From Thamnaconus septentrionalis (taxonomy: Eukaryota > Chordata > Actinopteri > Tetraodontiformes > Monacanthidae), in assembly GCA_009823395.1 (NCBI GenBank), contig CM020516.1, forward strand, positions 5,295,001 through 5,359,000: DNA of 64,000 bases, in the 5' to 3' direction. The position numbers and the translations under genes were made by a program. Numbering within the stretch: position 1 is the first letter of the stretch; each line of letters begins with the position of its first letter. Under the pieces are notes generated by a model. The model was not told the origin of the DNA. It did not search any database and saw nothing but the letters and a program-made list of their open reading frames with translations. Shown here piece by piece: positions 17,124 to 30,700 of the stretch.

Positions 17124-17589
17124 GTTGATCAACTTGCTGCAGTGCCAGGCTGCTGACATTTCCGTCTTCCTTCTCCTCTCTCCTCTCTTCTCCTCTGTCT
17201 TCCAAGCAGACCACAATTACTGGTGGAGGCTGTTATCTGAGAGTAACACACCCACAAAGACAACAGCGGGGACTTCAGACAACCCAGAGAGTGAAAGCCG
17301 CCTCCCCCGCCGTCCCTGTGGCGGCTCCTTGCTTTCCCACAGCGGCTGTTCGACTGCCCTCCCAAAACTGTCGGCAATTTAAAGACAAAATTACTCCTGT
17401 GGCGCTTCCTGGTTGTTCTCAGAGCGTTTGTGTTTACAGGACACACGCGTCAAATTGCCTCGACTTTTGAGAGCAATTCCCAACTTCTGTGATGTCTCAC
17501 CGCCCCCATCCCCCACCCCCATCCCCCAATGACGTTGCAGTGGTCCACTGTCAAATTCTTCCTCCTCAGATTTTGGAGGTCTTGCCCAT

Positions 17590-17622
<33 letters not shown>

Positions 17623-17879
17623 CACCGGTCATCACTCTGTACTCACAAGGCAATGCACCAAGGTGTGTGTTCACGCTTGTGTTTGTGTTTTTATGGCTGC
17701 ATATTAGCTCAGAACCCCAGTGGGTCTGTTTCTTCATCGCAACTAATTTGTGTTTTTACAGTGCACTAATGGACTTTTATGACATGCACACACACCGGTA
17801 CACAAATACACAAACACACACACACACACTCTGGCGAGTGGCAGCAGTTTATGGGTGTATCTGTGGGCGGGCAGGCAGT

Positions 17880-18330
17880 TTGGAGGGAGACGCGCGTGTC
17901 AACGTCGCCGAAGAGTTCCTTTCCAATTATCAGCCTCACGCCGCGAGGATAGATTGGTTTTAACTGAATATGCCAAATGAGACCCCTGCTCGACTCATTC
18001 AATTAGATTTTTATATTTCCCAAGAGGCAACAATTAGCTCACAACAAGTGCCACTTTACAAGACCCCCGGATTACAGTCGGAGAGCCGCGATGAAATGTT
18101 CAATTAGCACGCGGCCGTATGGATGTCGCTGTGGAATGTAAACACGCCACTGATTGCGGCCTGATAATGGGGTTTGTCGTTCGTTAACACCTCTTTTAAA
18201 TGCTTTTGTCTAAAAGAGGATGCGACTTAATGCAAAGCGGCTGATGAGCGCTGGAAAGGCCGCTGGAAGGCGGTTGTTCTTCTGTTGCCGCGTGATTAAT
18301 CTCGCAAGGATGGACTTTTTTTTCCCCTAA
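17880..18330. promoter_or_regulatory. Candidate conserved non-coding element A
   Basis: About 450 bp of balanced, non-repetitive sequence with repeated homeodomain-type cores (CAATTAG at about 18033 and 18101, ATTA and TTAAT elsewhere) and an NKX2-like CAAGTG at 18045. It stands out from the microsatellite-rich flanks and has no coding signature. Inference from texture only; no alignment was possible. Confidence 0.35.
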
Positions 18331-18719
18331 GAGGAAGCTCTTCACTTTTGTACATTGAACATTAAAGTGTAATTTGCAGAGTTGATTGAATATTCAGAGT
18401 GGAGGAGCAGTTTTAGATCTGGAAGTTCTGTCAAGTTTCAGTGTAAAAACTGCAACTTTAAGAGTTTCGAGGAAATTGGAAATTCTGATTTCTGACTTCC
18501 AAGAAGAGTGAAATTTTCAAACCCAAGTCCTCTTTAGACATCTGAGGCATGTTTTGCTTGGATTGTTACCGTTTAACAGAAATGACATTGACACGATTAA
18601 ACAAAGACATGAATTAAAAAATGAATTTGACTGTGGCAGCAACGTGTGTGTCTGCACAGCCAGCAAAATATGGGTGCTACATGCAGATTTTAGTTGATTT
18701 TATATTGAATCAAAGTCAG

Positions 18720-18758
18720 GAATCAACGTTGAAAAATGGTTATCAACAACGTTGATTC
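18720..18758. repeat. Inverted repeat with AACGTT core
   Basis: GAATCAACGTTG (18720-18731) is repeated in inverse orientation at 18747-18758 with a 15-nt spacer. AACGTT-rich inverted repeats of this look occur in fish MITE-type repeats, so this may be a fragment of one. Confidence 0.5.
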
Positions 18759-19230
18759 AGTGTGTAAATCACGTTGCTATCTGGGATGATAAAAAAGCTC
18801 TGTCTCTGAGCTCATTACTGCTGCTGTGGATGAAACAAAGTTTTTTTTTTTGAGGGATTACATGGATTCAGGTCTTTTGTGTGTGGGTGCGTATGGGTGA
18901 CTGACACTAAGTCACTTAATCCACTCGCTGATATGGAAATGTTCAATGTGGGCATAACTAAATAATGATGGAACCGACACTTTAACAAAAAAAAAGTTTT
19001 AATGCTGAAAGACGAGTACAGTGGATTATTGAACTGAGGGCAGTTTTCATTCTGGAGAAATAAACAAAAATGTTGTAAGTCTGCATGATGTGAGGCTGAT
19101 AGTAAAAGTCATCTTCTTCATCATCATCATCTTCTTCTACTGTTGTTTTAAAGGCAGATCCCACACTGCTGAGCTGCCGCTGGGAGATTTAAAGCGAGGA
19201 CGATGAGGAGCGGCTGTGGGATGAACAAGG

Positions 19231-19268
<38 letters not shown>

Positions 19269-21127
19269 CCGATCTGTCTGCGGGCAGTGAGCAGCCCGTC
19301 ATCCACGTCTGTCTATCAGCCTCCACCAAATGACCCGTTCACTCACATCTTCTTGCCGGCTGCACGACAGCATCCATCACTCCTCCGTCAAGCCGCAGCA
19401 ACTATAAGTGGAACGGAGAAACTGAGAAAAAAATGCTTTGTTCTCCTGGATTATTGCTCTTATTATAAAGTCTAGAATGTGGAGAGCACTCGCTAAACAG
19501 TCATGTCAGTAAAAACCCAACCACGTTGCCATGCGCCGGGTTGCCAGTTGTGTTGCCGAGCTGATTTCCATCATCTGCCGGACGACATGACCACACCAGC
19601 TCAGCAGCATATTAAAGTGATGAACTGAACGTAGATTGTCGACACAGATGATGCAAAAATATATATTTTTTATTGCAAAAAAAATAAATAAATTGATGAG
19701 GTCTGACAAAACAGCCTTTAAATCACAACAAACAAAAACGCAGCAACGCGATTTATAGCCTCTGCAGAGATGTGTTTTTTTTCTCCTCTCCTCATCTTGT
19801 CTGGATGATGTGATTTGTGTGACACTTCATAGACAGGCTGGTGTTTTACGACACTCCCCGTGTTTTGCATCCGCTGCCGCTCAGACACACACAAGTGATT
19901 TGTCGCAGTCGCCGAGTCACTAATTGCTTCAGAAACGTCTCATCCTAATAAGGACGCCGACGATGTTCACTGGATAAACTGGTGGATAAAACAAAACAAC
20001 AAGTGCAACTTTCCCACTGTACAGCAAACCACTGCTGCCAATCCAAACATGGCTGGCTGAGGATGTACACCTGCGTGGACTGTGACTGAGCCAGCATCAG
20101 TGCGGGGGCATCGTTCAAAAAGAACAAAAACGAAAACAAAAAAAGAGAACTAGATAAAGTCAGTCTGAGCAGAACCTCGTTTTGAAGCCGCATCCAGTCC
20201 TCCCAGTTTCACTCTCCTCTCAGTTGGAAAACAGTTGCAGGTTCATTTGATCGACTGAATAAACTGTTTCACAGAGCCAACTCTCTCCACGTCCCCCCGC
20301 CCCGCCTGTCTTCCCGACAGTCGAAACTTGTTAGCTTCTGCACTTTAGCGATGAAAGCCTTTGTTAAAACAAACAAACCTGCAAACTCTCTGTGTGCCGC
20401 TGGAAGAGCCGGCGTGCTGTCTGTCTGCCAGCCGGAGGTAAACACATCGTGGGTGTTTTTGTAGCTGGAACAAATAACAGATTTCTGCGCTTCAGGGCTT
20501 GAAAAGCAGAGGCAAGGTGTTTCATTTTTTTTTTGGGTGTGTATGTGTGTGTGTGTGTGTGTCTTGGTGACACAGAGGCAGTCATACACCTCCTGTTTGT
20601 TTATCCGGGGGAGCGGCGAGGCACCGGAGCTGGCCCCGCTCCGCCGCTGACTGTCTCTGATGCGACAAACCCTCTGAAAACACGTGTAGCTAATAGCCTC
20701 CATCTGTGCCAGTAGTTCCCCGGCAGACCGGGGAGCCTCCGGGGATGGGCCTGGATGTGTGAAAATAGCAGCCTGGTCTGTGTCCGGGACTGCAGAGTGT
20801 AGCAGGACTGACACCTTAAGGGACATTTTTTTGGTTTTTTACCATTACGGCTCAGAGAGCAGGAGAGATGGTGTTTAATGAGCCCGTGGACCGGCGCTGA
20901 TCCGCTGCCCTTCGCCCACACAGAACCTCTGCCTCCATCGACACTAATAGTCCAGGATGGCAACTTGAAGTTCACTTTTCTCACACTGAATCTGCCGAAA
21001 GCCGAGATCTGACAGAAAGGCTTGTGATGGGTTGTGTTTCCGATATTGGTGGAACATGTGCTTCGTGCCAAGAAGGGTTGTGGATTCATTTCTCACCCCA
21101 GCTAGGGGGTCTTTCTGTGCGGCGTCT

Positions 21128-21212
21128 GCAGGTTCTCTGGCTCCTCCTACTTCCCTCAAGATTCTCCAGCTCCTCCTACCTCCCTCCAGGTTCTTCGGCT
21201 CCTCCCACAGCC
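21128..21212. repeat. Three-unit minisatellite
   Basis: Three tandem units of about 29-30 bp, each built on a GGTTCTCTGGCTCCTCCTAC-like core with a few changes. Confidence 0.7.
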
Positions 21213-22489
21213 CGAACACATGCTAGCTGTCGACTGCTGGGTGGATGTGAGTGCTTTCTGATGATTGGTTGCAGTCATCAGCATTGCCACTATTCTCCTC
21301 ATTGCAAGATAACAAAAAAATATATTTTTAAAATTTGGCATCATTTTAAGGCAGATAACCAAACTCCAGTAGTGTTTTACATTTAAACGTCTCAATCATT
21401 TGAATGGCTTCTGTTAAAAACAATGCAATGCAGCAGACTCACTTTGCTCATTCGTCCAAAACCCTGCAGGAAGTGTTGAAGTAAAAATTTAATTTTAAAT
21501 TTAAAAGCGTATGTGGTTCAAAGCTGCAGCTGGAGATGAAGACAAATGCGTTTCAGCTCCACGGCGGACACTCTTTGGCAAAAGTTTCGTTGGACCCTAT
21601 GGCGGTGTGGACCAATAGGAAAGGAACTTCTTGGCTGCTTTAGACATGACAATGGACAGAAGGTTTGTCCAATCATCTTCCATCGTTTGGACTCCCTTTC
21701 TCAAAACATAAAGAGTCAGGAAATGTTCCACTTGACTCGACAGGTTTTTTTTTTTATATGTGTGTAATAAAATGTTCCAGTGCCATCAGAACCTGAGCGG
21801 TGGTGAACCTCCTCCTGCTGCCTCGTTACGAGTCAGAGCAGCTTTGGTTTTAAACCCTTACCGAAAGAAGAAGCCACGCCGCCGAAGGCCAAGATGGGAC
21901 AAGTTTACTTCACTTTGCTGCTTTCCAGTTTCTGTTTGCTGGAGCGAGTTTCAGAATTGAATTCTTTCTTGTTTACATCTCTGCCCTTGAGTCGCTCTTC
22001 CACTCCCTTTCCCTGTGTGTTTTGCCTGAATTGCTAGAATTTTCCGAGACGGCTCGCGCCCTGAAACTCTCCCTTTCATGCACTTTTAATCCGCAGCTGA
22101 AAAAGGCTTCAGAGGAGCAGCAGCAGGTGACTCTTCCAGTCGGAGGAAAATAAAACAGTGGGCAAATTAACATAAAACATCCACAACATACATTATTTAT
22201 AGTGCCGCAGACGGACCAAACTGTGAACCTTGATGTAAAGCGGACCACCCACCCTTCAAAAACACTTTTAATATTCTGCTCTTTGTCAGCAGGTCGGTGG
22301 TTAATTTACCCCAAATTTTATCTGAAATGACTTCCAAAAAAAAAAATAAAAAAATCCATCAACATAATCATCAGTTTTTTTTTAATGTGTTTTCTCTTGA
22401 AGGTTGTTAACTAGTTAACTAGAGCAGAACATCAACTGCAGCTCTAATTAGCCATAATCAGACTCAACTCTCACTCCATCATCTTCACT

Positions 22490-23110
22490 TCCCCCTTCCT
22501 TCATTCCTCAAACTGACTCAACCATCCCTTCATCACCTTGTCCTTCACCTCTCATCCATCCATCCCTTCATTTTTTTTTTTACCTCTCATACCTCCACCC
22601 TCTTGTCCTTCACCTCTCATTCCTCATCGGCTTATCCTTTTACATCTCATCCCTTCATCTCCTCGTCCTTTCACCTCTCATCCCTGCATCGCTTCACCTC
22701 TTATTCCTTCATTCTTTCACCTCTCATCCCTCCATCACTTCATTCTTTCGCCTCTCATCCTCCACCCCTTATCATTTCACCTCTCATCAACACATTTTTT
22801 CATTCTTTCACCTGTCATTCCTCCATCCCTTCATTCTTTTACCTTTCGGCCCTGTATTCCTCCATTCTTTCACCTTTCATTCATCACTTCATCTTTCCAT
22901 TCGTTCACCTTTCACCCCTCCATCCCCTCATCCTTTTATCTCCCATCTTTCTTCATTTCTTGCTTTCACCTCATCCCTCCATCCCCTCAACATTTCACCT
23001 CTCATCAATCCATCCCCTCATTCTATCACCTCTGGTACCCATCTCCTTTCACCTCATCCCTCCATTTGTCCAACTCCACCACGCTCTTATTCCTTCATTC
23101 CCACCACGTC
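22490..23110. repeat. Degenerate pyrimidine-rich minisatellite (about 25-35 bp units)
   Basis: Roughly 620 bp of tandemly repeated TTTCACCTCTCATCC / CTCCATCCCTTCATTC-type units with many substitutions and length changes. The plus strand is almost pure pyrimidine plus A, with very few G. Two overlapping plus-strand open frames of about 200 codons (22538-23256) are by-products of this composition. Confidence 0.85.
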
Positions 23111-23394
23111 TTCCTCCTTTTATGTGGATAATTACCTGTGAGAGCCCACCACCAGGGAAACCAGGACCTTTAACCTTTAGGCCAAATTCCTTCTATTCTT
23201 TTTTCAGCCCTCCAAAATTGGGTTTAATCAAAGTGAGTGTTCTTTCTCGAAGATGATCCTCCATTTTGTTTTTGTTTTTTTGACAACTGACTCTCAGTTA
23301 AAGCCTTAAAATATCACAAATCTTTCTTCTTATTCCTGTTTCTTTAATCCTTCACACCTGTTCTGTTTTTTCTTTTCCTGTTCTTCCGGCTTCC

Positions 23395-23780
23395 CCCGTC
23401 TACTCCCCTGTGATCCGACGGAGCCACGGAGGGTGAATAACGCTGAATAAGCCCCCAACCCCCCGGTTCCGCGTTAAAGGGTGTCAGACAAATGCATCCT
23501 CTAAATGCCTCCTCAGCACGAGGGCCAAGTGACGTGAAGCGGAAAAAGTCGTATGGCAGCGCGAATTAGAGCAAATAAGTTGTGTGGTTCCATTCTGTTT
23601 GGTTGTGGTTATGGCTTTTGAAGTGCGCCGGCCGCCTGCAGGCACTCTCAGCCACCTCACCAGTAATGTATTGTTTATGGCACGGGGCCTCGGGCGGACA
23701 GGATGATGGATTGAGTCGCTCTGTTTTCTTCACGCGATCCGTCCTCAAAGAGCGAAATCGATCTGGATCAAGGAGGTGGG
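23395..23780. promoter_or_regulatory. Candidate conserved non-coding element B
   Basis: About 380 bp of complex sequence after the minisatellite, with GAATAACGCTGAATAAG, AATTAGAGCAAATAAG and TAATGTATTGTTTATGG stretches that suggest homeobox and forkhead-type sites. No repeat or coding signal. Texture-based inference. Confidence 0.3.
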
Positions 23781-24642
23781 GGCGAACGGAGGGTGGTTGA
23801 GGAGAGGAGGGGGAAAAAACTGGCGAAAATAGACTTTTCGTTGCACGCTTTGATGCCGTGATGTGTTATTTTGTCAGGAGCGTTTTAGAGTGAAATCAGA
23901 GATTTGACTTCGGAGCAGTGGAGAGCAGGAGCTCTGTGAATTTTTAAATGGGCGCGTGTGTAAGGTGTCTGCGGGGTGTGTAGCACGTTGGGGAGGCAGC
24001 AACAGCAGCAGCAGCAGCAGCAGCTGTAGGAGCTACAGCAGCCAGGCAGGTCGCCTCTTTCCCACGCAGCTCACTTCAAATCTCCAATATTCACTCAATG
24101 CTCCATTGAAACTCAACACAATGGAACAAAGCCAGTGCAAATATGTGAGGCAGCAGACACTTATAAGATTTTACACGCTGAGAAACTTCAAACGTTGTTG
24201 GCCACTGCTGAGCAAATAGACTTGAATTAGCATGCTAACCAGCTAGCTGCTTTTTGAATTCATACGATTCCCAATGGAAGGAGATTCTCGCAGCAGTTAT
24301 AAAAACTGCTCAAGAAATATTACTTCAGGGCATCTCGTGGCTGTTATGAGCACAAATTAAAATCAACTTCAAATGAACAACATCACAATTCATCACAAGT
24401 TTGGTTGCTCTGATAAACGGTGTGAATACCTGTGTAATCAGTGTGCTGAGCCACAATATAGAAAATGTTGAGAATCTAATCTGCACACATGAAGTAAATA
24501 ATAATAAAAAAAAAATCAGTGTACAAGGTGCCGTCAGTGACACGGTGATGCAGGTGTGGCTGTTATTACACTCACTGCCTCTGGAGGGCAGAAGGACTCC
24601 ACAGACTCCCTCGCTTTCACTTTAACTGAATTATATTCTTTC

Positions 24643-24643
<1 letters not shown>

Positions 24644-24702
<59 letters not shown>

Positions 24703-24703
24703 T
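24644..24703. repeat. (CTTT)15 tetranucleotide microsatellite
   Basis: Perfect 60-bp TTTC tract on the plus strand. Confidence 0.95.
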
Positions 24704-24848
24704 GTGCTTTTCCAGGTACCAGCATCACAGAGCTTTACTGCTTTACCAATTCCATCAAAAAGCCATTTAACAAAGCGCAGACCTGGCCGGCCCTGCCTCA
24801 GTGCCTCCTCTATACCTTTACTTTCACATCTCTCTCTCTCATTCACCA

Positions 24849-24850
<2 letters not shown>

Positions 24851-24909
<59 letters not shown>
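24851..24909. repeat. (CA)29 microsatellite
   Basis: Perfect CA tract within a CT-rich flank. Confidence 0.95.
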
Positions 24910-24911
<2 letters not shown>

Positions 24912-25559
24912 CTCTCGTACTGTCTTTAAATCTCTCTCCCTCATGCTATCGACCCCGTCCAGTCCTCAATCCACAATTCCGCCTCTGTCTCTTTGTTTTT
25001 CATCACCCCTTCCCAACCTCTCTCCTCCCCTCTTTATTCCCTTGCCACTCTTACTCTCTGTGTACACACACATGCGTGCACACACAGAAAAAAAAATCCT
25101 ACAGTAGTATCACACCAAGCAGTATCACTGTAAAAGGTAAAATAGGTGTAATAAGCTGCTGTACAATGTTTTTGTAACGACAGTGAACTCTGCACATTGT
25201 CCTCCAGGTCATAGTTCACATACAATGGCAGCATTTGTTTATAATGAGCTTTATTATCAAAGCTAATTTACACAATAACTTTTTGTCTTGTCCCAAAACA
25301 CGTGGAAAATCCAACACAGCATCAGTTTTGTTAGCAGGAAGCTAAAATCCTCCCAGTGTTCACTGGGACTCTACAGACTTTGTTTGCATGGAATATTGTT
25401 TTAGTATTTACTTAATGTTTTGTATTTATACTGTATACTAATGCTCATTAACTCAAAGTCTTATGCGAACCCACAAAATCCGCATTACTGTTAATAAGAA
25501 TCTGTCACAAAATTTGCAAATTTAAGAATTATGCTTCAGCTTTTCACGCAGCGGCTCAT

Positions 25560-26680
25560 TGACGCCTGATACAGATGCAGATTAGTTAATCCTGAATTAA
25601 GGTTAACTGGAGACCTCGCTGAGGAGGTGAAAGTCAAGGGCAACGGGCGGCTTCTGCATGCGACCACATCCTGCCCTCAGTTTTGTCTCTCATTCACTTA
25701 TTCATTTTTGTACTTTTGTTGACACAACATTTTTTTTCGTGTCGGCTCAGCTCTCGCTCTCAGCCCCGACTGCACGCCGCCGCCAACTTTTCTTCGCGCT
25801 TCAGGCGTCGCCCCAGGATTTCTACTGATCCATTTTTCTCACCCAAGAAGTGCCAGCAGCCAGGCAGCCAGCCACGGTCTCTCCGTCAGTCTGGTTAGCG
25901 GTGCTTGGCTGTGCGCTAGCACCAACTCAGACAACAACAATTAAAATGCAAAGCAGAGCAACTTTCCCATAATTATACTTTCACGCCGGCTCCAGCGTCC
26001 CTGAATTGAGTAACATTTCTCGAGCATATTTGCCTGCAGAAGATCCACGAGTGAGCTCTAAATAATTTAATTAGCCAATTTTGCTTTCTAATTCCGCTGG
26101 TGTTTCCTTATTTCCGTATTGCTCCGACTGCACTTTGCATCCACATTAATCTTGGGGGAAATTAAATGTGTGTGTGTGTGTGTGTGTGTGTGTGAGTGTG
26201 TGTTTGGGGGGGTTGGAGGTGGTCACTCTCATGCTCGCAGTCATTACTCAGCAGCAGCTCTGCACAACAAACATTTTGCGATGCCGAGCCAGGAGGAGCT
26301 CGCAACACTTTACTATCAGATCGCAATAGTTCCGTCTGCATTCAAGCTGCCGGGATTCAAAGCACGGGAAGGAAGACTGATGGAAGCAGCTGGAAAGATT
26401 AAACATATTTGCTGCTGCGGTTGTTGTTGTTGTCGTCGTGCGGTGCTGGCGGCGCAGCGTATACAGTTTATTTCTCATGCATATTTAAAGCTGTACTTTA
26501 GCAACCCTGCACGGCAGCTGGATCGGCCAGATAGCAGAGGTTTTCCATCCTCCATCTTGTCCAAGCTCCAGCACATAGCATTTTCAATCAGTTCAAGTGG
26601 ATTACTTAAAGAATGCATACGGTCGGCCGCTAAAATAGATTTTCACAAAACGATTGCACTGCAAATTTTGGACTTTTAAA
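25560..26680. promoter_or_regulatory. Candidate conserved non-coding element cluster C
   Basis: Two blocks (about 25560-25640 and 25980-26140) with TAAT/ATTA-rich motifs, and a third at 26260-26670 with ATGCATAT and TATTTAAAG stretches, around a (GT)18 run at 26168-26203. An open plus-strand frame (26119-26679, 186 codons) crosses the microsatellite and shows no family resemblance, so I read this as non-coding. Confidence 0.3.
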
Positions 26681-26699
26681 TTGTTTGCTTCGGACTGTC

Positions 26700-27735
26700 A
26701 GCTAGCCACGGTGCTAAAATGCTGCTTAATGTGGTGGGAAACCTGATTGGCCATGGACACGATAGTTCTTCCGATCACTCTCAGCATTGGCCCCCTAACC
26801 TTCATTCTCCAAATGGTTCCAAGGGGCTCATCACCAGACTGGAAAAGTCTATTGGATGTTGTAGACACTCCATGTGTCCAATCAGAACAGTCTATCTGTG
26901 TAACGACCAGAAGTGAACCAACGTTGGTTCACTTTTTTGTTTTCATCTCAGATCTCCGACTCCTGAGATGTTGGAGGTTTCCTCCCTCGTCTTCACGGTG
27001 GGCAGAAGCTCTGAGATTGCTCGGCGTCCAAGGGGGAAGTGATGGGCGCTCCAACCGTCTGGACGTCCTGCCTGTTAGCAGCCTTGAAATCTGTTTCTGT
27101 CATCCCTCACGGCACCTTCCTCTCCCCAAGTCCTCCATTTCCCTCCCCGTTCCATCCTCTGCAGCTCCTGCTTCCACCCTTCAGTTCCCATCTTGCTTCG
27201 TTTTGTTCTCCTCTCCTCCCCCGCAGCGCTGGCTGCAACTTAGCAGCACCGGCAGTAATAGACACCAAATTACAATTAATCCTGCCTCGCTCGATTTGCC
27301 GATAGTCATCCTGCTGGGAGGCTAAAAAAGAGAGGGAGGATGGGTTCCAGGCAGAGAAGTAGGAGGGAAAAAAAAACAGCGGGGAGATGAAAGTACAGAC
27401 AAGGGTTGGAAACAGTAGGGAGGAGACTGGAACGCGAGGAGATTAGTGGAGATAACTACAACGACAGTGTTCGCACTCTGTGTTTTACTATGCTGGATTA
27501 GTGTTTGTTTATTTGCCGCGCTCATGTCAGCAACGGGGACGGGGAAAGAGGGAAAGAGATGAGAGAGAGAGAGCGAGGGAGAGAGGAATGAGAGCGGGCC
27601 GAGAACTCGTGATGGAAAACCGCATGCAAAAAAGAAGAAAAAACAGACATTTTCATTATTTTCCAGGATAATAGAGACACAGAGGGCCACTGCGGCAGGA
27701 ACCAGGGACAAATAAAAGAGACGGCCAATCAACGT

Positions 27736-27793
<58 letters not shown>

Positions 27794-30700
27794 GCTGGAG
27801 TCCGTATGATTCCTTAAAGCGCCGGCCGGCCAGCTGCGAGGCGGCTCCAGCACGGCGAGTCGCACGTGATGGAAAAGCAGATCGGAGAGAAAACAGCGAG
27901 GAGGCGGGCGAGCAAGTGGGCGAGCGAGGCCTGACAAGTCAATTTTGGTGGTCAAGTCCTTCTCAGCTCAGCCCTGCAGTTTCTCAAGGCTTTGGCGGTA
28001 AGTGGAGGGGTGTGTGTGTATGTGTGTGTGCGTGTGAGGGGTGGGGGTTGGGGGGTGAGAGGGGCTTTAAGCAGGTGGCACATGATTGGCTGGCATCAGG
28101 AGACCAAACGCCGCTGGGCCGCCTGCACGTCCTGGCAGTCGCACAAATTTTTAGACTTTGCTGCTTTTGCGGATAAAGGACGGCAGCGGCGAAGGGAAGA
28201 ATAAAAAAGAAAAAGAAAATCAAGTTTGTCCTGCGCTTCAACGTCTCGCTGTATTTGTCTCCACCAGAGCGGAGACACTCCCTCTCACTCTCTCACTCTG
28301 TCCTCTTGAAAGCAGCTTTTCCGAGGCCGTCACGTCCTTCTTGGGCCACTTCTGTCTTCGTCCGCGTCTCATTTTTTAAAGCGTGCATCATGCAGAGTCA
28401 GGAGACGAAGAGCGTTTTCTTTTTTTTCTGTTTACCAGGCCGAGCGACGAGTGCAGCAGCCAATTTCTGTGATTTCCACACTTAGATTAATCAACTGCTG
28501 CATTCTGAGGTGAGGGAGAGAAAGAGAGACAGAGAGAGAGAGAGAGAGAGGAAACCCCTGCATCCACATGCATGGGTTGCAGGCTGCTTTGCATTGGTTG
28601 GCAAGCGTATGAAGACTGATGAAGTGAAGTACTGTTTTCTTTTTTTATGAGTTCACAAGAACTTAGTCACTCGTCCCAACAACAGGTCCTCTGACAGCAA
28701 CACATTTTAGCAAACACGGCAGAGCAGAGCAGACGGGTGGGAGCTGCAGTTGCCAGCAGTGGTCCCAGAGCACCGAGACATGCTTTGATGCTCCTCTTGT
28801 GGTTATAAATCAAGAAGTAGAGTGGAAGTGGCAGCGGCTGCAAAGTGGAGCAACACAGTGACAGAGTTGGTGAGTTATTGAGAATTGTAGAGGTGGGAAA
28901 TAAGTGACAGACCGAAAAACAACAACAAAAACATTACAGACACTTCAGTCATGGATAAGTAAAAACTGACTGCACATCCTTCAAGGTGTATTTGTCCTTT
29001 TTACATTTTAATACTTCACCACCACCAATATTTTTGTGAAATCTCGAGTCTCTTACTTTTACTTTGATTTTTTTTTTTTTTTAATTCCAGGTAAAAACAT
29101 GTTTTTAATTTATCTCATCTCGCAGATCGGTTTCCGTTCTTTCCACAAGGCCGCTGCAAGTTTTTTTTTTCCACCTCTATCTTTTCAAGTGGATTTTATA
29201 CTTTATTATTTGGATTTATTTGTGACTTGCTCTCACTTAAAAAGTCAAAGAGGTAAAGTGGGTGCAGACCTGCGTTTACACCTAGGATCCCTTTGAAGAG
29301 ACAGAAACTGACTGGCAAAGCGCACAAGGAATCAAAAAAAGGAAAAAAAAGATTAAAGTAGCATCGCTCCCAGTTGGCAGCCAATTTTTGTGCTTGCACA
29401 TTCCAAGGTTTTTCTTTTTTTTGTTGCTTGCCAAAAGGTTTTTTAGAACGAAGGTCAGTGAGCACAATGGGCAAATTGATGGTCCCTTCAGAGCAGCAGA
29501 GTTTCTTCATAAACACTCTGGAGGTGCGAGCCAGCTTTAGGGTTCAGTTATAGCTTCAAAAGCACTTCAAGTAAACAAACAGTTTGGAGGCTATTACTTC
29601 CAAATGAACAGTTAATTATAAGAACAGGTGGAGACATCGTCCTCTTGGAATCAGGTTTAACGCATAATGATGAAATTATGTTATGGGGAACATGGGCAAA
29701 ATTCAGACCCAGTCACTGCTTCTTCGTCTTCTTTTTCTTCTTGTCATGAGCTGAGCTGCATGGTGGAGTGAAGGAGCCTGTGGCTGTTCCAGACAGACTC
29801 TGCCTGCATTATTACTAAATCAAAGTTTCATTCTGGGCCACGGCGGGGGAAGAAATTGGGCAGTTCGGCGTGACTTCATGCAAACTGTCTGAAAAAACAC
29901 CCCGCTTGCAATCTGACATTGAACAAATATCGACAGGAAGTCTAACGAGGTGGCAGAGGAGAGCGATGGCGACGCCTCTGCTGCTTCCTGCTCTTCCCAC
30001 GGAGTTTAGTTTGTGCTGATTCGTGTTTCACAAGTCCAATGCTGATATATTGTTGAGTGCTAACTGCAGACTAATCCATGGCTGACGTTGCACAGAGACC
30101 CAGGAGGACTTTAACGACTTTAATGACGTTTTCTGGCTGTCACAGTTAAGATGTCGGGGAAAAAAAGCCAAAGAACCTCAGACTAAAAAGCCTCCGCTGT
30201 GTTTGTCTGGTCACGGCGAAAGTCGTAGTCTGTCTCGTCAAACGCCATCGACTGGAAACGCTGCGATTTATGGCACTGAATGATTTGAAGCTCACCGCAG
30301 ATGGTGAGAGAATGATGGAAAACAGAAAGATGCCAAACAATGAACCCTGAAATTAATTCCACTTTGTGTGAATTATGATGTGAATCTGAATTCTACATCA
30401 CAATAACACTGCGTTAGCATCGGGTGCCAGTGTGTTTGTCGTGAAGCAGACAGCACAGCCAACATCGGAAAAAATGTCAAAATATGAAAGAAGAAAAAGA
30501 TTCCTGGATCCAGACCAACAAACTAATCACTTTCTTCTTGGCAAGCTGAGTTTCCAACCAGACTAGTACGTGTTCTGCAATATGTACTGAAATTCCAAAC
30601 AAACAAATTGGACCAAAACAGCAACAAGAAACAAAACAAACAAAAACAACAACAACCTGCTTGATTGAGTGAACGACTGTGTGCAGGCCAGAATGAGTGA

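Larger units (their letters stand above)
15240..17880. other. Gene-free interval, repeat-rich
   Basis: Beyond the mcm8 promoter there is no TRMT6 or other recognisable exon on either strand. The interval holds (AC)33 at 15790-15855, (GT)n at 17060-17102 followed directly by a G-rich run (17103-17123), (AC)15 at 17592-17621 and a short CA run near 17811. CTCF-like sequences of moderate quality occur at about 15296-15312 (minus) and 16092-16105 (plus). The rest is mixed sequence with no clear structure. Confidence 0.5.
18330..22480. other. Gene-free interval
   Basis: No exon is supported. It holds a 12-bp-arm inverted repeat (18720-18758), a (GA)15 run (19233-19262), a three-unit minisatellite of about 30 bp at 21128-21212, a short palindrome GTTAACTAGTTAAC at 22406-22419, and otherwise unique sequence of varied composition. 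Confidence 0.5.

Noticed and set aside
22538..23256. Two overlapping plus-strand open frames of about 200 codons
   Set aside because: Generated by the pyrimidine minisatellite; near-absence of G removes stop codons TGA and TAG.
26119..26679. 186-codon plus-strand open frame
   Set aside because: Begins across a GT microsatellite, gives Cys-Val repeats, and has no recognisable domain; the rest looks non-coding.
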